The notes beneath the pieces are model-generated. The model did no database searches, had not been told where the DNA came from, and saw only the letters and a list, made by a program, of their open reading frames with translations. Shown here one piece after another: positions 43,073 to 51,387 of a DNA stretch of 64,000 nucleotides. The first letter of the stretch is position 1. Every line of letters starts with the position of its first letter. Both the position numbers and the translations under genes were made by a program. The DNA is taken from positions 1 to 64,000 of the forward strand of contig JARWZZ010000004.1 in NCBI GenBank assembly GCA_029866125.1, read 5' to 3'. The stretch comes from Limnobacter sp. GTDB taxonomy: Bacteria; Pseudomonadota; Gammaproteobacteria; Burkholderiales; Burkholderiaceae_B.

Positions 43073-44713
43073 ATGATAAGTACTCCAACTTTCAAACATT
43101 TGGCACTGAGCACCGTTACGGTGTCGGTTCTGACATTACTTGCAGCTTGCGGTAGCGATAACTCGGATACACCCAGTAACAGCGAAGCACCCAACAGCAA
43201 CGCAGCCTCTGGCACTGTGACTGGCTTTGGTAGTTTGATTGTGGATGGTATTCGTTACGATGACAGCCTTTTGGACAATGCCGGTGCCATTCAAATTGAG
43301 GGCGACGACGCCAGTTTGCGCAACGGTACACGCAGCGACTTGAGTATTGGGCAAAAGGTGGACATTGGTTTTCGCGATGCGAATGTGTTGACCAGCTTGC
43401 GCTTGGGCAGCGAAATTGTGGGTTTTGTCACAGTACCTGCCTCAGGCAATATGATTACCGTGGCCGGCCAACGGGTAAAAATCAATGTTGACCCCAGCGT
43501 GGGACCGCTGACATTTTTGAGTGACATCACCAGCATCAATAGCCTAACCGTAGACGACCGGGTGGAAGTGCACGGCGTACTGGGCATCGACAACAACGGC
43601 AGCTTTATACAAGCACGCCGACTTGAACGCGAGCCCTCACTGGATGAAGCGGGCGCCATCATTATGACCACCAAGTTAACGGGCGTTATTTCCAACTTCT
43701 CCACCACCAGCACAGGCCGGCGCTTTACGCTGGGCAGCATTACGGTGAATGTGCCCACCTCAACCAATGTGGACCCAGCCGGACTGCAACTTGCCAACGG
43801 CGTACTGGTTAAAGTATTTAGCACCACGGGCATTGTCAATGGCACCTTAACGGCCAACGCCATTCGCTCCAACTCATTGCGCGGCAATTCAAGTGACTTC
43901 CGCGTGTCGGGTGTGGTCACCAACTTGGACACAAACGCCAAAACTTTCAAAGTGGACGGCACCATGGTAAACGGCGCTGCGCTGAACGCATTGCCCACTT
44001 TGGGTAGCACGATTCGAGTAGATGGCCGCTATGATTCAGCCACTCAAATTCTGACAGCCAGAGACTTTAAATTCAGCAAAGCGGATGTAACAGATGCATC
44101 ACTGCGTGGGTCGATCACTGAATACGTCAGCAACTCAAACTTCGTAGTGCGTGGCATTACCGTGGACGCCAGCGAAGTACCCGGACTCACTGGCTTGGCC
44201 AATGCGGTGTTTGTTGAAGTCACAGGCGCAGTCAACAACGGCACCGTAAAAGCCACCGCTGTGAGTGTGAGGGCACCGGATGCGGGCTCACGCCTTGAGG
44301 GCAGTGGCACAGTCAGCGCTTTGAACACCGCAGCAAAAACATTCCAGCTGGGCACACAAGTGGTGAATTACAACAACGCCACGTTTGAGGACGGCGTGCT
44401 GGCCAACTTGACGGACGGCAGCATTGTGAAAGTGGAAGGTGTGCTGTCAGGCGGCGTGCTACAAGCGCGGGAAATTGAATTCCGCACGGCATCCAGCCAG
44501 TTCGAGGTGGAGGGTGTATTACAAACCTCAGCCGCGGCTGAAGGCAGTAACCTGCGGTTTATTTTGGACGGCATTAACTTGGTGTGCTCACCCTCTGCGT
44601 CTTTGCAAGCATGCTCGGCCACTACCCTAAGAGATGGGGCCAAAGTGGAAGCGAAATATCAAATCAGTGGCACAAATAACATTGTGACTCGACTTAAATT
44701 AAAAAGCCGCTGA
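43073..44713 (+). CDS. DUF5666 repeat lipoprotein
   Basis: A 546-residue surface or periplasmic lipoprotein. The lipobox LTLLAAC gives a lipidated cysteine near residue 26. The rest is made of about six related beta-rich modules of roughly 70-80 residues, each with a turn like GTVTGFGSLIVDGIRYD, GVISNFSTTSTGRRFTLGS, GVVTNLDTNAKTFKVDG, GSITEYVSNSNFVVRGITVD and GTVSALNTAAKTFQLGT, as in DUF5666 proteins. Function is unknown. Only two cysteines occur near the C-terminus (LVCSPSASLQACS). Confidence 0.82.
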   Translation: MISTPTFKHLALSTVTVSVLTLLAACGSDNSDTPSNSEAPNSNAASGTVTGFGSLIVDGIRYDDSLLDNAGAIQIEGDDASLRNGTRSDLSIGQKVDIGFRDANVLTSLRLGSEIVGFVTVPASGNMITVAGQRVKINVDPSVGPLTFLSDITSINSLTVDDRVEVHGVLGIDNNGSFIQARRLEREPSLDEAGAIIMTTKLTGVISNFSTTSTGRRFTLGSITVNVPTSTNVDPAGLQLANGVLVKVFSTTGIVNGTLTANAIRSNSLRGNSSDFRVSGVVTNLDTNAKTFKVDGTMVNGAALNALPTLGSTIRVDGRYDSATQILTARDFKFSKADVTDASLRGSITEYVSNSNFVVRGITVDASEVPGLTGLANAVFVEVTGAVNNGTVKATAVSVRAPDAGSRLEGSGTVSALNTAAKTFQLGTQVVNYNNATFEDGVLANLTDGSIVKVEGVLSGGVLQAREIEFRTASSQFEVEGVLQTSAAAEGSNLRFILDGINLVCSPSASLQACSATTLRDGAKVEAKYQISGTNNIVTRLKLKSR

Positions 44714-44788
44714 TTTTCCCGAGTTTGAGGCTCACGCCTTGAACCCTGGTGGGTTTATCCCTAGACTCACCACCCTGTAGAAGCCTTT

Positions 44789-44817
44789 AGCCCACTCCCC
44801 CCGAGTGGGCTTTTTTT
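44789..44817 (+). terminator. Intrinsic terminator after the DUF5666 gene
   Basis: AGCCCACTC (44789-44797) pairs perfectly with GAGTGGGCT (44803-44811) around a C5 loop, followed by a run of T to 44817. It lies 75 bp after the stop codon. Confidence 0.93.
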
Positions 44818-44889
44818 ATGCCACATGTTGTTTCACCCTCAGGTGTGGGCAGGTATGATCCCAAAGGTTGAAACAATCCGATTTTTAAG

Positions 44890-45168
44890 ATGAATGAAAC
44901 TCAAGCCATTGGCATGGCAGCCGCGTTTTGCACCACCTTGTCTTTTGTACCGCAGGTGTGGCGGGTTTGGAAAACACGGTCAGCCAAAGACATTTCATTG
45001 GGCATGTACGGTATTTTTGTCAGCGGCGTGGCCATGTGGCTGGTGTACGGGCTAAGGGTGTCAGACCCGGCGATTATTGCTGCCAATGCTGTAACCTTGG
45101 TACTGGCGGGCAGCGTGTTGGCCATGAAGCTGATATTTGACCGAAACGAAAAGTGCGGGGGAATGTGA
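44890..45168 (+). CDS. SemiSWEET sugar transporter
   Basis: A 92-residue three-helix protein of the SemiSWEET/PQ-loop family, which dimerises to move sugars across the inner membrane. The PQ motif lies in TTLSFVPQVWRVWKTRSAKD, followed by ISLGMYGIFVSGVAMWLVYG and a third helix with the conserved asparagine (AANAVTLVLAG). The stop overlaps the next start as TGATG, so the two genes are translationally coupled. Confidence 0.92.
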   Translation: MNETQAIGMAAAFCTTLSFVPQVWRVWKTRSAKDISLGMYGIFVSGVAMWLVYGLRVSDPAIIAANAVTLVLAGSVLAMKLIFDRNEKCGGM

Positions 45169-45545
45169 TGTCAAACCTACTGAACCACCCTTGGCTGAAC
45201 AACCCCTATTTGCTGACCATTGGTTTGTTGACTGCAAGCAATGTGTTTATGAGTTTTGCCTGGTATGCCCATTTAAAGGACATGAGCCAAAAGCCTTGGA
45301 TTGTTGCGGCGTTAATCAGCTGGGGAATTGCGCTGTTTGAGTATTTGCTGCAGGTGCCCGCCAACCGGATTGGCTACACCACCATGAGCTTGGGGCAGTT
45401 GAAAATACTACAAGAAATAATTAGCTTGTCGGTGTTTGTCCCGTTTGCCGTGCTTTACATGAAAGAGCCCTTCAAGCTGGATTACTTGTGGGCAGGGCTT
45501 TGCATATTGGCAGCGGCTTACTTCATTTTCCGGGACAAACTTTAG
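45168..45545 (+). CDS. DMT-family membrane protein (DUF486)
   Basis: A 125-residue four-helix protein of the DUF486 group related to small multidrug and metabolite exporters. It has SFAWYAHLKD, an ISWGIALFEYLLQVPANRIGY segment and a C-terminal WAGLCILAAAYFIF helix, all family-like. ATG 45168 overlaps the SemiSWEET stop by one base. The transported compound is unknown. Confidence 0.88.
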   Translation: MSNLLNHPWLNNPYLLTIGLLTASNVFMSFAWYAHLKDMSQKPWIVAALISWGIALFEYLLQVPANRIGYTTMSLGQLKILQEIISLSVFVPFAVLYMKEPFKLDYLWAGLCILAAAYFIFRDKL

Positions 45546-45579
45546 AAGCTATTTTGAACCGATCAAGCGATTTGCTTCG

Positions 45580-45993
45580 TCAGGCCTTGCCGTAGGCGGC
45601 TTGTTTCATGACTGTGGCCAAGGTGACGTAAGCCTTGGTCCAAGCGGCTTTGACTTCCTCTGTAAACGCATCGCCCAAACCCGCACCCAAAGTCCACAAC
45701 AGTGCAGTACCCACAGTGTCGTAATGCTCGGCTTTGACTTGGTATTGAATGTGGCGTTTGCCCAAATCCTGCACGGCAGGTACTAAAGTGTCCAGCTTTT
45801 CAAGGCTTGTAACCACGGTGTTCAACATCATCATGAGCTTGCGGCCTTGCTCTTTCATGTCGCCCTTGAAAAGGGGTTTTACATTGGCGTCCAATTCAAA
45901 CAATTTGCCATAAAACAACTCGGCAGCTTGCTCGCGGATGGGTACCACCTTGGCCCAAGAGCCTTTAATCAATTTGATTTCTTGTTCGTTCAT
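45580..45993 (-). CDS. Single-domain globin
   Basis: A 137-residue haem protein of the Vitreoscilla-type globin family, used in oxygen or nitric oxide handling. ATG 45993 (MNEQEIKLIKGSWAKV) has AAGGG upstream; a longer in-frame start is not family-like. The proximal histidine is expected in DLGKRHIQYQV (F8), and the C-terminal helices ALLWTLGAGLGDAFTEEVK and AWTKAYVTLATVM fit. There is no reductase domain, so it needs a separate electron donor or acts without one. Confidence 0.92.
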   Translation of the reverse strand: MNEQEIKLIKGSWAKVVPIREQAAELFYGKLFELDANVKPLFKGDMKEQGRKLMMMLNTVVTSLEKLDTLVPAVQDLGKRHIQYQVKAEHYDTVGTALLWTLGAGLGDAFTEEVKAAWTKAYVTLATVMKQAAYGKA

Positions 45994-46091
45994 TTTATTG
46001 CCCTTTGGTTGGCTGACAGATTGGTTTTTCTTATTGGGTGTACAGGCGGGGCTCATTCGTTGGAATTAACCCATTGTCGCCTTCCAACCAT

Positions 46092-47039
46092 TTAATCAAA
46101 CTCTTTAGATATGAATTGCTTGAGGAAGGCTGTCATTACCCTTGTTTTCAGCGGTATTTGCCCTGCGGGGCCGGGTGGATACACCAGATAGACAGGCATT
46201 CCCCCCGAGCCTGGCGGGTCGCACACCCAAGGTGTAAGTATTTCAACCAGCTTGCCTTGGGCAACCAAATCACGGCACATCCATTCAGCGCTCCGGCCCA
46301 CGCCCAAGCCCATTTGAATGGCGTGCAAAACCATCAGCGGGCTGGAGCAAGTTAGCCAAGATTTCACGCTCAAGGACCACGGTTTCGCATCCTTCCCGCC
46401 TTGGTCTGCAGGCCAAAACTGCCAATCCATCACGTTTTGCCTTTGTGAAAACGCAATGCACCGGTGATTCAGCAGCTCTTCTGGGCTTAAAGGAGTGCCG
46501 CTTTTCTCCAAGTACTCGGGCGACGCATACACCTTGCGATGAATACCAGCAACTCGCAGCGCCCGCAAACTGGAGTCAGGCAATGCCCCCACCCGGATGG
46601 CGATGTCGATGCCCTCCTCCACAATCGAAATATTGCGATTGGACAAATCAATTTGCAAATCCAAATCAGGGTAGAGCCTGTGAAATTCCGGTAGGTACTT
46701 GGCCATCATTTGCTCACCCACAATGACGGGCATGCTGACTCGCAAGGTTCCCTTGGGGCTTCCTCCCCGAAGGGTTTGGAGTGATTCACGTGCTTGAGCC
46801 CGGCTGTCCAGCATGGTTTGGGCATAGTGCTGGTAAATTTGACCCGCCTCGGTGATGCGAATGCTGCGGGTGGTTCGAGTCAGTAAGCGCTCGCCCAAAT
46901 GGGATTCCAGTTGAGCCATTGAACGGCTGACGCTGGAAGGATTCTCGCCCAAGGCTTTGGCCGCCTCCACAAAGCTGTTGGTGGCAAGTACTTTGAGAAA
47001 TACCTCTGCAGCCTGAAGCTCATTGAAATGGTTACTCAT
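46092..47039 (-). CDS. LysR-family transcriptional regulator
   Basis: A 315-residue LysR protein. The N-terminal winged helix has FVEAAKALGENPSSVSRSMAQLESHLGERL (residues about 18-47) and LTRTTRSIRITEAG. The rest is the ligand-binding domain, with GTLRVSMPVIVGEQMMAKYL and LSNRNISIVEEGIDIAIRVG. The arrangement resembles CrgA/DmlR-type members. Its target is not evident; the globin gene lies downstream on the same strand and a small membrane protein gene is divergent. Confidence 0.92.
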   Translation of the reverse strand: MSNHFNELQAAEVFLKVLATNSFVEAAKALGENPSSVSRSMAQLESHLGERLLTRTTRSIRITEAGQIYQHYAQTMLDSRAQARESLQTLRGGSPKGTLRVSMPVIVGEQMMAKYLPEFHRLYPDLDLQIDLSNRNISIVEEGIDIAIRVGALPDSSLRALRVAGIHRKVYASPEYLEKSGTPLSPEELLNHRCIAFSQRQNVMDWQFWPADQGGKDAKPWSLSVKSWLTCSSPLMVLHAIQMGLGVGRSAEWMCRDLVAQGKLVEILTPWVCDPPGSGGMPVYLVYPPGPAGQIPLKTRVMTAFLKQFISKEFD

Positions 47040-47192
47040 GCTGGCCTTTGGAGAGATTTGAGGGGTTTAACTTGGGTTTAACTTCTATTAATGCATTATT
47101 TGCAATAGTGAAGTGGTTTTCAAGCTATTTATTTGCTAATGCCGCATGAATAAGATGAAGACTCACTGATGCTGAATAGAAAGGAGTTAAAA

Positions 47193-47468
47193 ATGAATGC
47201 GAACCTGACTCACAACGAATGGCCTGAAGAATATGGCATTGACCTGAACTCCACTTTGGCAATTGCCAGTGTGTGGGAAGCGCCAGCGCTGAAAAGCATA
47301 ACCCTGTTTGTGGTGGCCGTGGCGGTGCTTTTGCTGGCGGCGGCCGAGGCCAATGCGTTGGGCAGCGGGCATTCTACGTTGCTAGGAATGGGCTGGTGGG
47401 AAGGCTTGTTTGACGCTTACACAGCTGGTGGCTATGACGCAGGTGGTGCGACAATTGTGGGATTCTGA
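47193..47468 (+). CDS. Hypothetical small membrane protein
   Basis: A 91-residue protein from ATG 47193, with AAGGAG seven bases upstream. An acidic N-terminus (THNEWPEEYGIDLNS) is followed by one hydrophobic helix (ITLFVVAVAVLLLAAAEANA) and a Gly/Trp/Tyr-rich tail (GWWEGLFDAYTAGGYDAGG). I recognise no family. It is divergent from the LysR gene, which may regulate it. Confidence 0.6.
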   Translation: MNANLTHNEWPEEYGIDLNSTLAIASVWEAPALKSITLFVVAVAVLLLAAAEANALGSGHSTLLGMGWWEGLFDAYTAGGYDAGGATIVGF

Positions 47469-47666
47469 TCGGACAATGACTTTGCGATTTGTGTCGCCTA
47501 AGGGCCGCAAGCATTCCTACTTACAGAAATTCGCACATTGTAAACAATGGTTTAAACCATGAGCAATCAGGTACTTAACCCCCTTTGACTGTTAAAAAAT
47601 TTACAAATCGAAATAAACAAAACCGATAAAGTGCGACCCGATCAATAATTTGAGCGGGAGACTTGG

Positions 47667-48407
47667 ATGTTGTACTGGACTCGGGATTTCAAGAAACTTT
47701 TAACAATTGGATTTGCCTCAATGGCGGCTTTACCTTGCGCCGTTGCATTTGCGCAGCCCACCACCAAGGTACCTAGCGCGGTGCTTAGGCCTTTTGTTCC
47801 TGCTTTGGTGAAACCGGTAGACATCGTACCCGCACTGCCTACGGTCAAAGAGGTGTACATCCTGCAACCCATTGTTTCGAAAACTCCCGTGACAGAGGCT
47901 TTAAAAACCGAAACTTTGAAGGCTGAACCTTTGAAAGCTGAAACTTTGAAAGTCGAGACGATTAAAGCTGAGGTCTTGCGGACTGAATCCACCCTTCTGG
48001 AGACAAGCAAGACTTCGCACGATGCGAACCATGTGAGCTCTGAACTGGCAGCGATTGCCGAGAACTTTTTGGGTGTTAGATACAAGTTTGGTGCGAACGA
48101 TCCCAAAGTGGCATTGGATTGTAGCGCTTTGATCGTCCGAATTATGGAAGCGGCTGGCAAGAAGAATTTGCCACGGACAGCACATATGCTGGCAGCGACG
48201 TCTAAACCCGTCGAAACTGACAACCTTAAAGTGGGCGACCTGCTTTTCTTCAATACCCGTGGCTGGGATTTTTCCCATGTGGGTATGTATATGGGTGGCG
48301 GCAGGTTTGTTCACGCTTCCCAACAAAAGGGCAAAGTCACCTTTAGCACATTGTCCGCTTCCTATTTCGCCAAACGCTTTACGGGTGCGCGTCGGGTTAT
48401 TCACTGA
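47667..48407 (+). CDS. NlpC/P60-family cell wall hydrolase
   Basis: A 246-residue exported peptidoglycan peptidase candidate. A signal peptide (about 1-27, MAALPCAVAFAQ) leads to a linker with pentad repeats of the type LKAET (about residues 76-103). The NlpC/P60 domain occupies about 125-246: the catalytic cysteine is in ALDCSALIVRIM, the first histidine in WDFSHVGMYMGGG and the second polar residue in GRFVHASQQKG. It ends before a strong bidirectional terminator. Confidence 0.9.
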   Translation: MLYWTRDFKKLLTIGFASMAALPCAVAFAQPTTKVPSAVLRPFVPALVKPVDIVPALPTVKEVYILQPIVSKTPVTEALKTETLKAEPLKAETLKVETIKAEVLRTESTLLETSKTSHDANHVSSELAAIAENFLGVRYKFGANDPKVALDCSALIVRIMEAAGKKNLPRTAHMLAATSKPVETDNLKVGDLLFFNTRGWDFSHVGMYMGGGRFVHASQQKGKVTFSTLSASYFAKRFTGARRVIH

Positions 48408-48417
48408 ACAAATCCAT

Positions 48418-48451
48418 AAAAAAACCCCGGATTCTTTAGGTCCGGGGTTTT
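48418..48451. terminator. Bidirectional intrinsic terminator
   Basis: AAAACCCCGGA (48421-48431) pairs with TCCGGGGTTTT (48441-48451), an 11-bp stem with a 9-nt loop. Seven A residues on the left make a T tract for minus-strand transcripts. It serves both the NlpC/P60 gene and the convergent repeat-protein gene. Confidence 0.93.
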
Positions 48452-48494
48452 GAACAACTGCTGTAGTTTTAGTTGTTATTACTTCAGCAAAGGA

Positions 48495-49598
48495 TTAGGC
48501 CAGTGGCAAGTTGTCCAGCAGGCCTGCGGGGTCACCCGCTGCGCTGCTGATCACACTGGTCAAAGTGTCCAGTCCAAGCATGTCGTCTGAGCCGGAGGCT
48601 GACGCACCCGGAATACCGCCGCCAGCCGCACCTGCCAAGGGGTCAAGTACCACATCCAAAGGTGTACCAGTCGTACCACCTGTACCGGAATCTGTACCAC
48701 CGCCAGCTGCACCAGCCAATGGGTCAAGTACCACATCCAAAGGCGTACCAGTCGTTCCACCTGTACCGGAATCTGTACCACCGCCAGCTGCACCAGCCAA
48801 GGGGTCAAGAACCACATCCAATGGCGTACCCGTTGTACCACCTGTACCGGAATCTGTTCCACCGCCCGCTGCGCCTGCCAAGGGGTCGAGCACTGCATCC
48901 AGTGGCGTACCGGTTGTACCACCTGTGCCTGCACCTGTACCACCGCCCGCACCGCCCAAGGCACCAGCCAATGGGTCTAACACTGTGTCCAAAGGCGTAC
49001 CCGTTGTACCACCTGTGCCTGCGCCTGTACCGCCGCCCGCTGCGCCTGCCAAGGGGTCAAGTACCGTATCCAAAGGCGTACCCGTTGTACCGCCTGTGCC
49101 TGCGCCAGTACCGCCGCCCGCACCGCCGCCCAAGGCACCTGTCAATGGGTCCAATACTGTGTCCAGAGGCGTGCCTGTAGTGCCACCTGCTCCCGTGCCT
49201 GTGCCATCACCCTGCGCTGTGCCGTTGCCATCAGCGGGGCCGGGTACGCCAGTCAAGTTGTCATCTTCAGCTGCAACCACAGAGCCAATCGCTACAGCAC
49301 CAAATGCTGCGGTGGCAATTGTGCTGCCAGAAAACAAACCTGCGCCAAACAAACCGGAAAACGTACCGGTTTCAGCTTCTTCCTCAGCTTCCACTGCGGC
49401 CTGTTCTTCAGCAGGCGCGACTTCAGCTTGAGCTTCAGCCTGCACAGCGGCTTGTGGCGCTGCTTCGGCAGGAATTGTGGCTTCAACAACTGGAATACCT
49501 GCGGGAGCCGCATCGGCTGGGGCTGCATCCATCGCAACTTGCTGAATGTCTTGTGAATCAGCTAGGCCTGCGTTTTGTACTTGTACTTCGTCGGACAT
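48495..49598 (-). CDS. Acidic Gly-rich protein with seven 27-residue repeats
   Basis: A 367-residue protein of unknown function. The N-terminal third is Ala/Glu-rich (AEAQAEVAPAEEQAAVEAEEE), followed by a hydrophobic stretch (STIATAAFGAVAIGSVVAAEDD) resembling the leader region of some type I secreted adhesins. Seven tandem units of about 27 residues built on GTPLDxVLDPLAGAAGGG follow. The last three are almost identical. GGAGAAG precedes the ATG. It has no cysteine and a very low calculated charge balance on the acidic side. Secretion or surface function is inferred only. Confidence 0.75.
   Translation of the reverse strand: MSDEVQVQNAGLADSQDIQQVAMDAAPADAAPAGIPVVEATIPAEAAPQAAVQAEAQAEVAPAEEQAAVEAEEEAETGTFSGLFGAGLFSGSTIATAAFGAVAIGSVVAAEDDNLTGVPGPADGNGTAQGDGTGTGAGGTTGTPLDTVLDPLTGALGGGAGGGTGAGTGGTTGTPLDTVLDPLAGAAGGGTGAGTGGTTGTPLDTVLDPLAGALGGAGGGTGAGTGGTTGTPLDAVLDPLAGAAGGGTDSGTGGTTGTPLDVVLDPLAGAAGGGTDSGTGGTTGTPLDVVLDPLAGAAGGGTDSGTGGTTGTPLDVVLDPLAGAAGGGIPGASASGSDDMLGLDTLTSVISSAAGDPAGLLDNLPLA
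48600..49190 (-). repeat. Seven ~81-bp coding tandem repeats
   Basis: The repeat units encode the GTPLDxVLDPLAGAAGGG modules of the protein above; periods are 78-90 bp, always a multiple of three. The units nearest the 3' end of the gene (48600-48850) are most alike, pointing to recent duplication. Strain-to-strain variation in copy number is expected. Confidence 0.93.
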
Positions 49599-49756
49599 GT
49601 CTCTTCTCCGGTCTCATTCGGGGTTGGGTGAATAGAGGTTCACCCTTTATGGGTTTCGTGAAGGATATACTTCGCCAACACGCAATTTGGATGCATTTGA
49701 GACTAATTTATGCTGAAAACTCATGGATTCAGCTGCAGACTTGTGGGTGTAGGGTG

Positions 49757-50896
49757 CTATTGACCGGGGCCAGGGTCCATGCCGGTTGGAATGTCTTTGT
49801 CAGTAGGTAGATCAATGGTGTGGCCCATGCCCTCGGCCAAGGCATACACATAAGCCAGCAATTTGGCCACGGCTGTGTACAAGGCAGCTGGAATTTCGCG
49901 CTCCACTTCCACATTGGCATACAGGGCACGCGCCAAAGGTGGGGCTTCCACGGTGGGCACTTTGTTTTCTTTCGCAATTTCACGAATTTTGAAAGCCAAT
50001 GGGCCAATGCCCTTGGCTACCACGGTGGGTGCGCCATTGCCTGATTTGTCGTATTTCAAAGCCACAGAGTAGTGGGTGGGGTTGGTGACCACCACGTCGG
50101 CATTGGGTACGGCGGCCATCATGCGTTTGCGGGCGGCTTCGCGCTGCAAGCTGCGAATTTTGCCTTTCAGGTGCGGGTCACCATCGGATTCTTTGCTTTC
50201 GCGCTTGAGTTCTTCCAAATTCATGCGCAAACCTTTGTAGTATTTCCACAACTGGTAAGGCACATCAATCGACACCAAGCCCAAATACACCACAGATAGA
50301 ATCAGCGAATCGAACATGACAATTCGCCCAGTCTCGATCATGGCTGTTTCCAGCGGCATGGCGGACAATTGGGTGAAGTGGCCTAAATCGGCCTTGATGA
50401 GCAGGTACCCGGTAAAACCCAACACCACGGTTTTAAGAATGGCTTTGAACAGCTCCATCAAACCGTTGCTGGAAAATATATTGGACAAACCCTTGATGGG
50501 ATTGAGCTTGGACAGTTTGGGCTCCATGGACTTGGTGGACCAGTTCCACCCACCCACAGCCAAATTTGAACCCACACCAGCCACAACCACCAGTACAAAC
50601 AAGGGCAGAAGAATCCACAGACTAGACTCCAAAAGGCTGGACCATTGCAGGCCCATGCTTTTGGAATCGAATGCGTGATTACGATCCAACATCAAACCGT
50701 TGCGCATCAAACGCTCGCTTTGCTCCATAAAGCTGGCGCCGGTTATATACAGCATGCTGACGGCACCGAGCAGAACAACGCCTCCACCTAGCTCTCGGGA
50801 CCGAGGTACATTACCCTCTTCCCTGGCTTTCTGGATCTTCTGTTCCGACGCGGGTAATTCGCGTTCGAGATCGTCGTCTTGCTGAGACAAACTCAA
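49757..50896 (-). CDS. flhB: Flagellar export switch protein FlhB
   Basis: FlhB controls substrate order in the flagellar type III export gate. The N-terminus ASEQKIQKAREEGNVPRSREL is typical, four membrane segments follow, and the cytoplasmic domain has the self-cleaving motif Asn272-Pro-Thr-His275 in VVVTNPTHYSVALKYD. The 379 residues are full length. flhA, its usual neighbour, is absent; the gene stands alone between the repeat protein and the Hpt gene. Confidence 0.97.
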   Translation of the reverse strand: MSLSQQDDDLERELPASEQKIQKAREEGNVPRSRELGGGVVLLGAVSMLYITGASFMEQSERLMRNGLMLDRNHAFDSKSMGLQWSSLLESSLWILLPLFVLVVVAGVGSNLAVGGWNWSTKSMEPKLSKLNPIKGLSNIFSSNGLMELFKAILKTVVLGFTGYLLIKADLGHFTQLSAMPLETAMIETGRIVMFDSLILSVVYLGLVSIDVPYQLWKYYKGLRMNLEELKRESKESDGDPHLKGKIRSLQREAARKRMMAAVPNADVVVTNPTHYSVALKYDKSGNGAPTVVAKGIGPLAFKIREIAKENKVPTVEAPPLARALYANVEVEREIPAALYTAVAKLLAYVYALAEGMGHTIDLPTDKDIPTGMDPGPGQ

Positions 50897-51024
50897 CCCC
50901 TGTAATGGATAACGCTCCTATTATGTAAAAAGACTGGGCAATCCAATTGGATGAACTGGTGTGGTTTTTGTCGACAATTTAAAAACCCTTGGTAAACTAA
51001 AGAAGTAGTCGGCAGGAGTTTTAA

Positions 51025-51387
51025 ATGAGCAATGAAACTTTGTTTAATGTGACAGAGGCCTTAAAAAGGCTGGATCAGGACAAAGAACTTTTGGTGATGT
51101 TGATGCATGTGTCGTCTAGCGAACTGGACAACAACCTTCAAGCGCTGGGCACTGCTTTAAGCAAAGGCAGCTGGACCGAGTTGCGGGCTGCAGCCCACCG
51201 AATCAAAGGCACCTGTGGAACCTTGGGCTTTGACTCTTGCTACGCCAAAGCCACCTTTTTAGAAAAATTTTGCTCTTCGGGCGCTGCTGAGAAAGACCCC
51301 ACCCAAACCGTCATATTGACTCAAGAGCTTCAACAAACCTTGAATGACGCCTTGAAGGCAGGGCTAGCGTGGGCAAAAACAGCTTAG
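51025..51387 (+). CDS. Histidine phosphotransfer (Hpt) domain protein
   Basis: A 120-residue stand-alone Hpt protein that relays phosphate between receiver domains. The phospho-histidine is in [17 protein letters not shown] at about residue 58. It is divergent from flhB and its stop overlaps the stop of the convergent receptor gene by four bases. A hybrid kinase that lacks an Hpt domain is encoded at 37353, so it is one possible partner; CheA-linked signalling is another. Confidence 0.9.
   Translation: MSNETLFNVTEALKRLDQDKELLVMLMHVSSSELDNNLQALGTALSKGSWTELRAAAHRIKGTCGTLGFDSCYAKATFLEKFCSSGAAEKDPTQTVILTQELQQTLNDALKAGLAWAKTA

Noticed and set aside
47602-47629. Sigma-28-like promoter (TACAAAT and ACCGATAA) before the NlpC/P60 gene
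   Set aside because: The -10-like box is good, but no -35 element sits at the required 11-bp spacing, unlike the motA promoter.
48600-49190. Regular ~81-bp repeats resembling a CRISPR or satellite array
   Set aside because: The period is always a multiple of three, the changes keep a Gly-rich open frame on the minus strand, and there are no unique spacers; it is a coding repeat.
48511-49431. Proline-rich 306-codon open frame antisense to the repeat protein gene
   Set aside because: It is the mirror image of Gly/Ala-rich codons. The minus-strand frame has a ribosome site and ends before a bidirectional terminator, so it is preferred.
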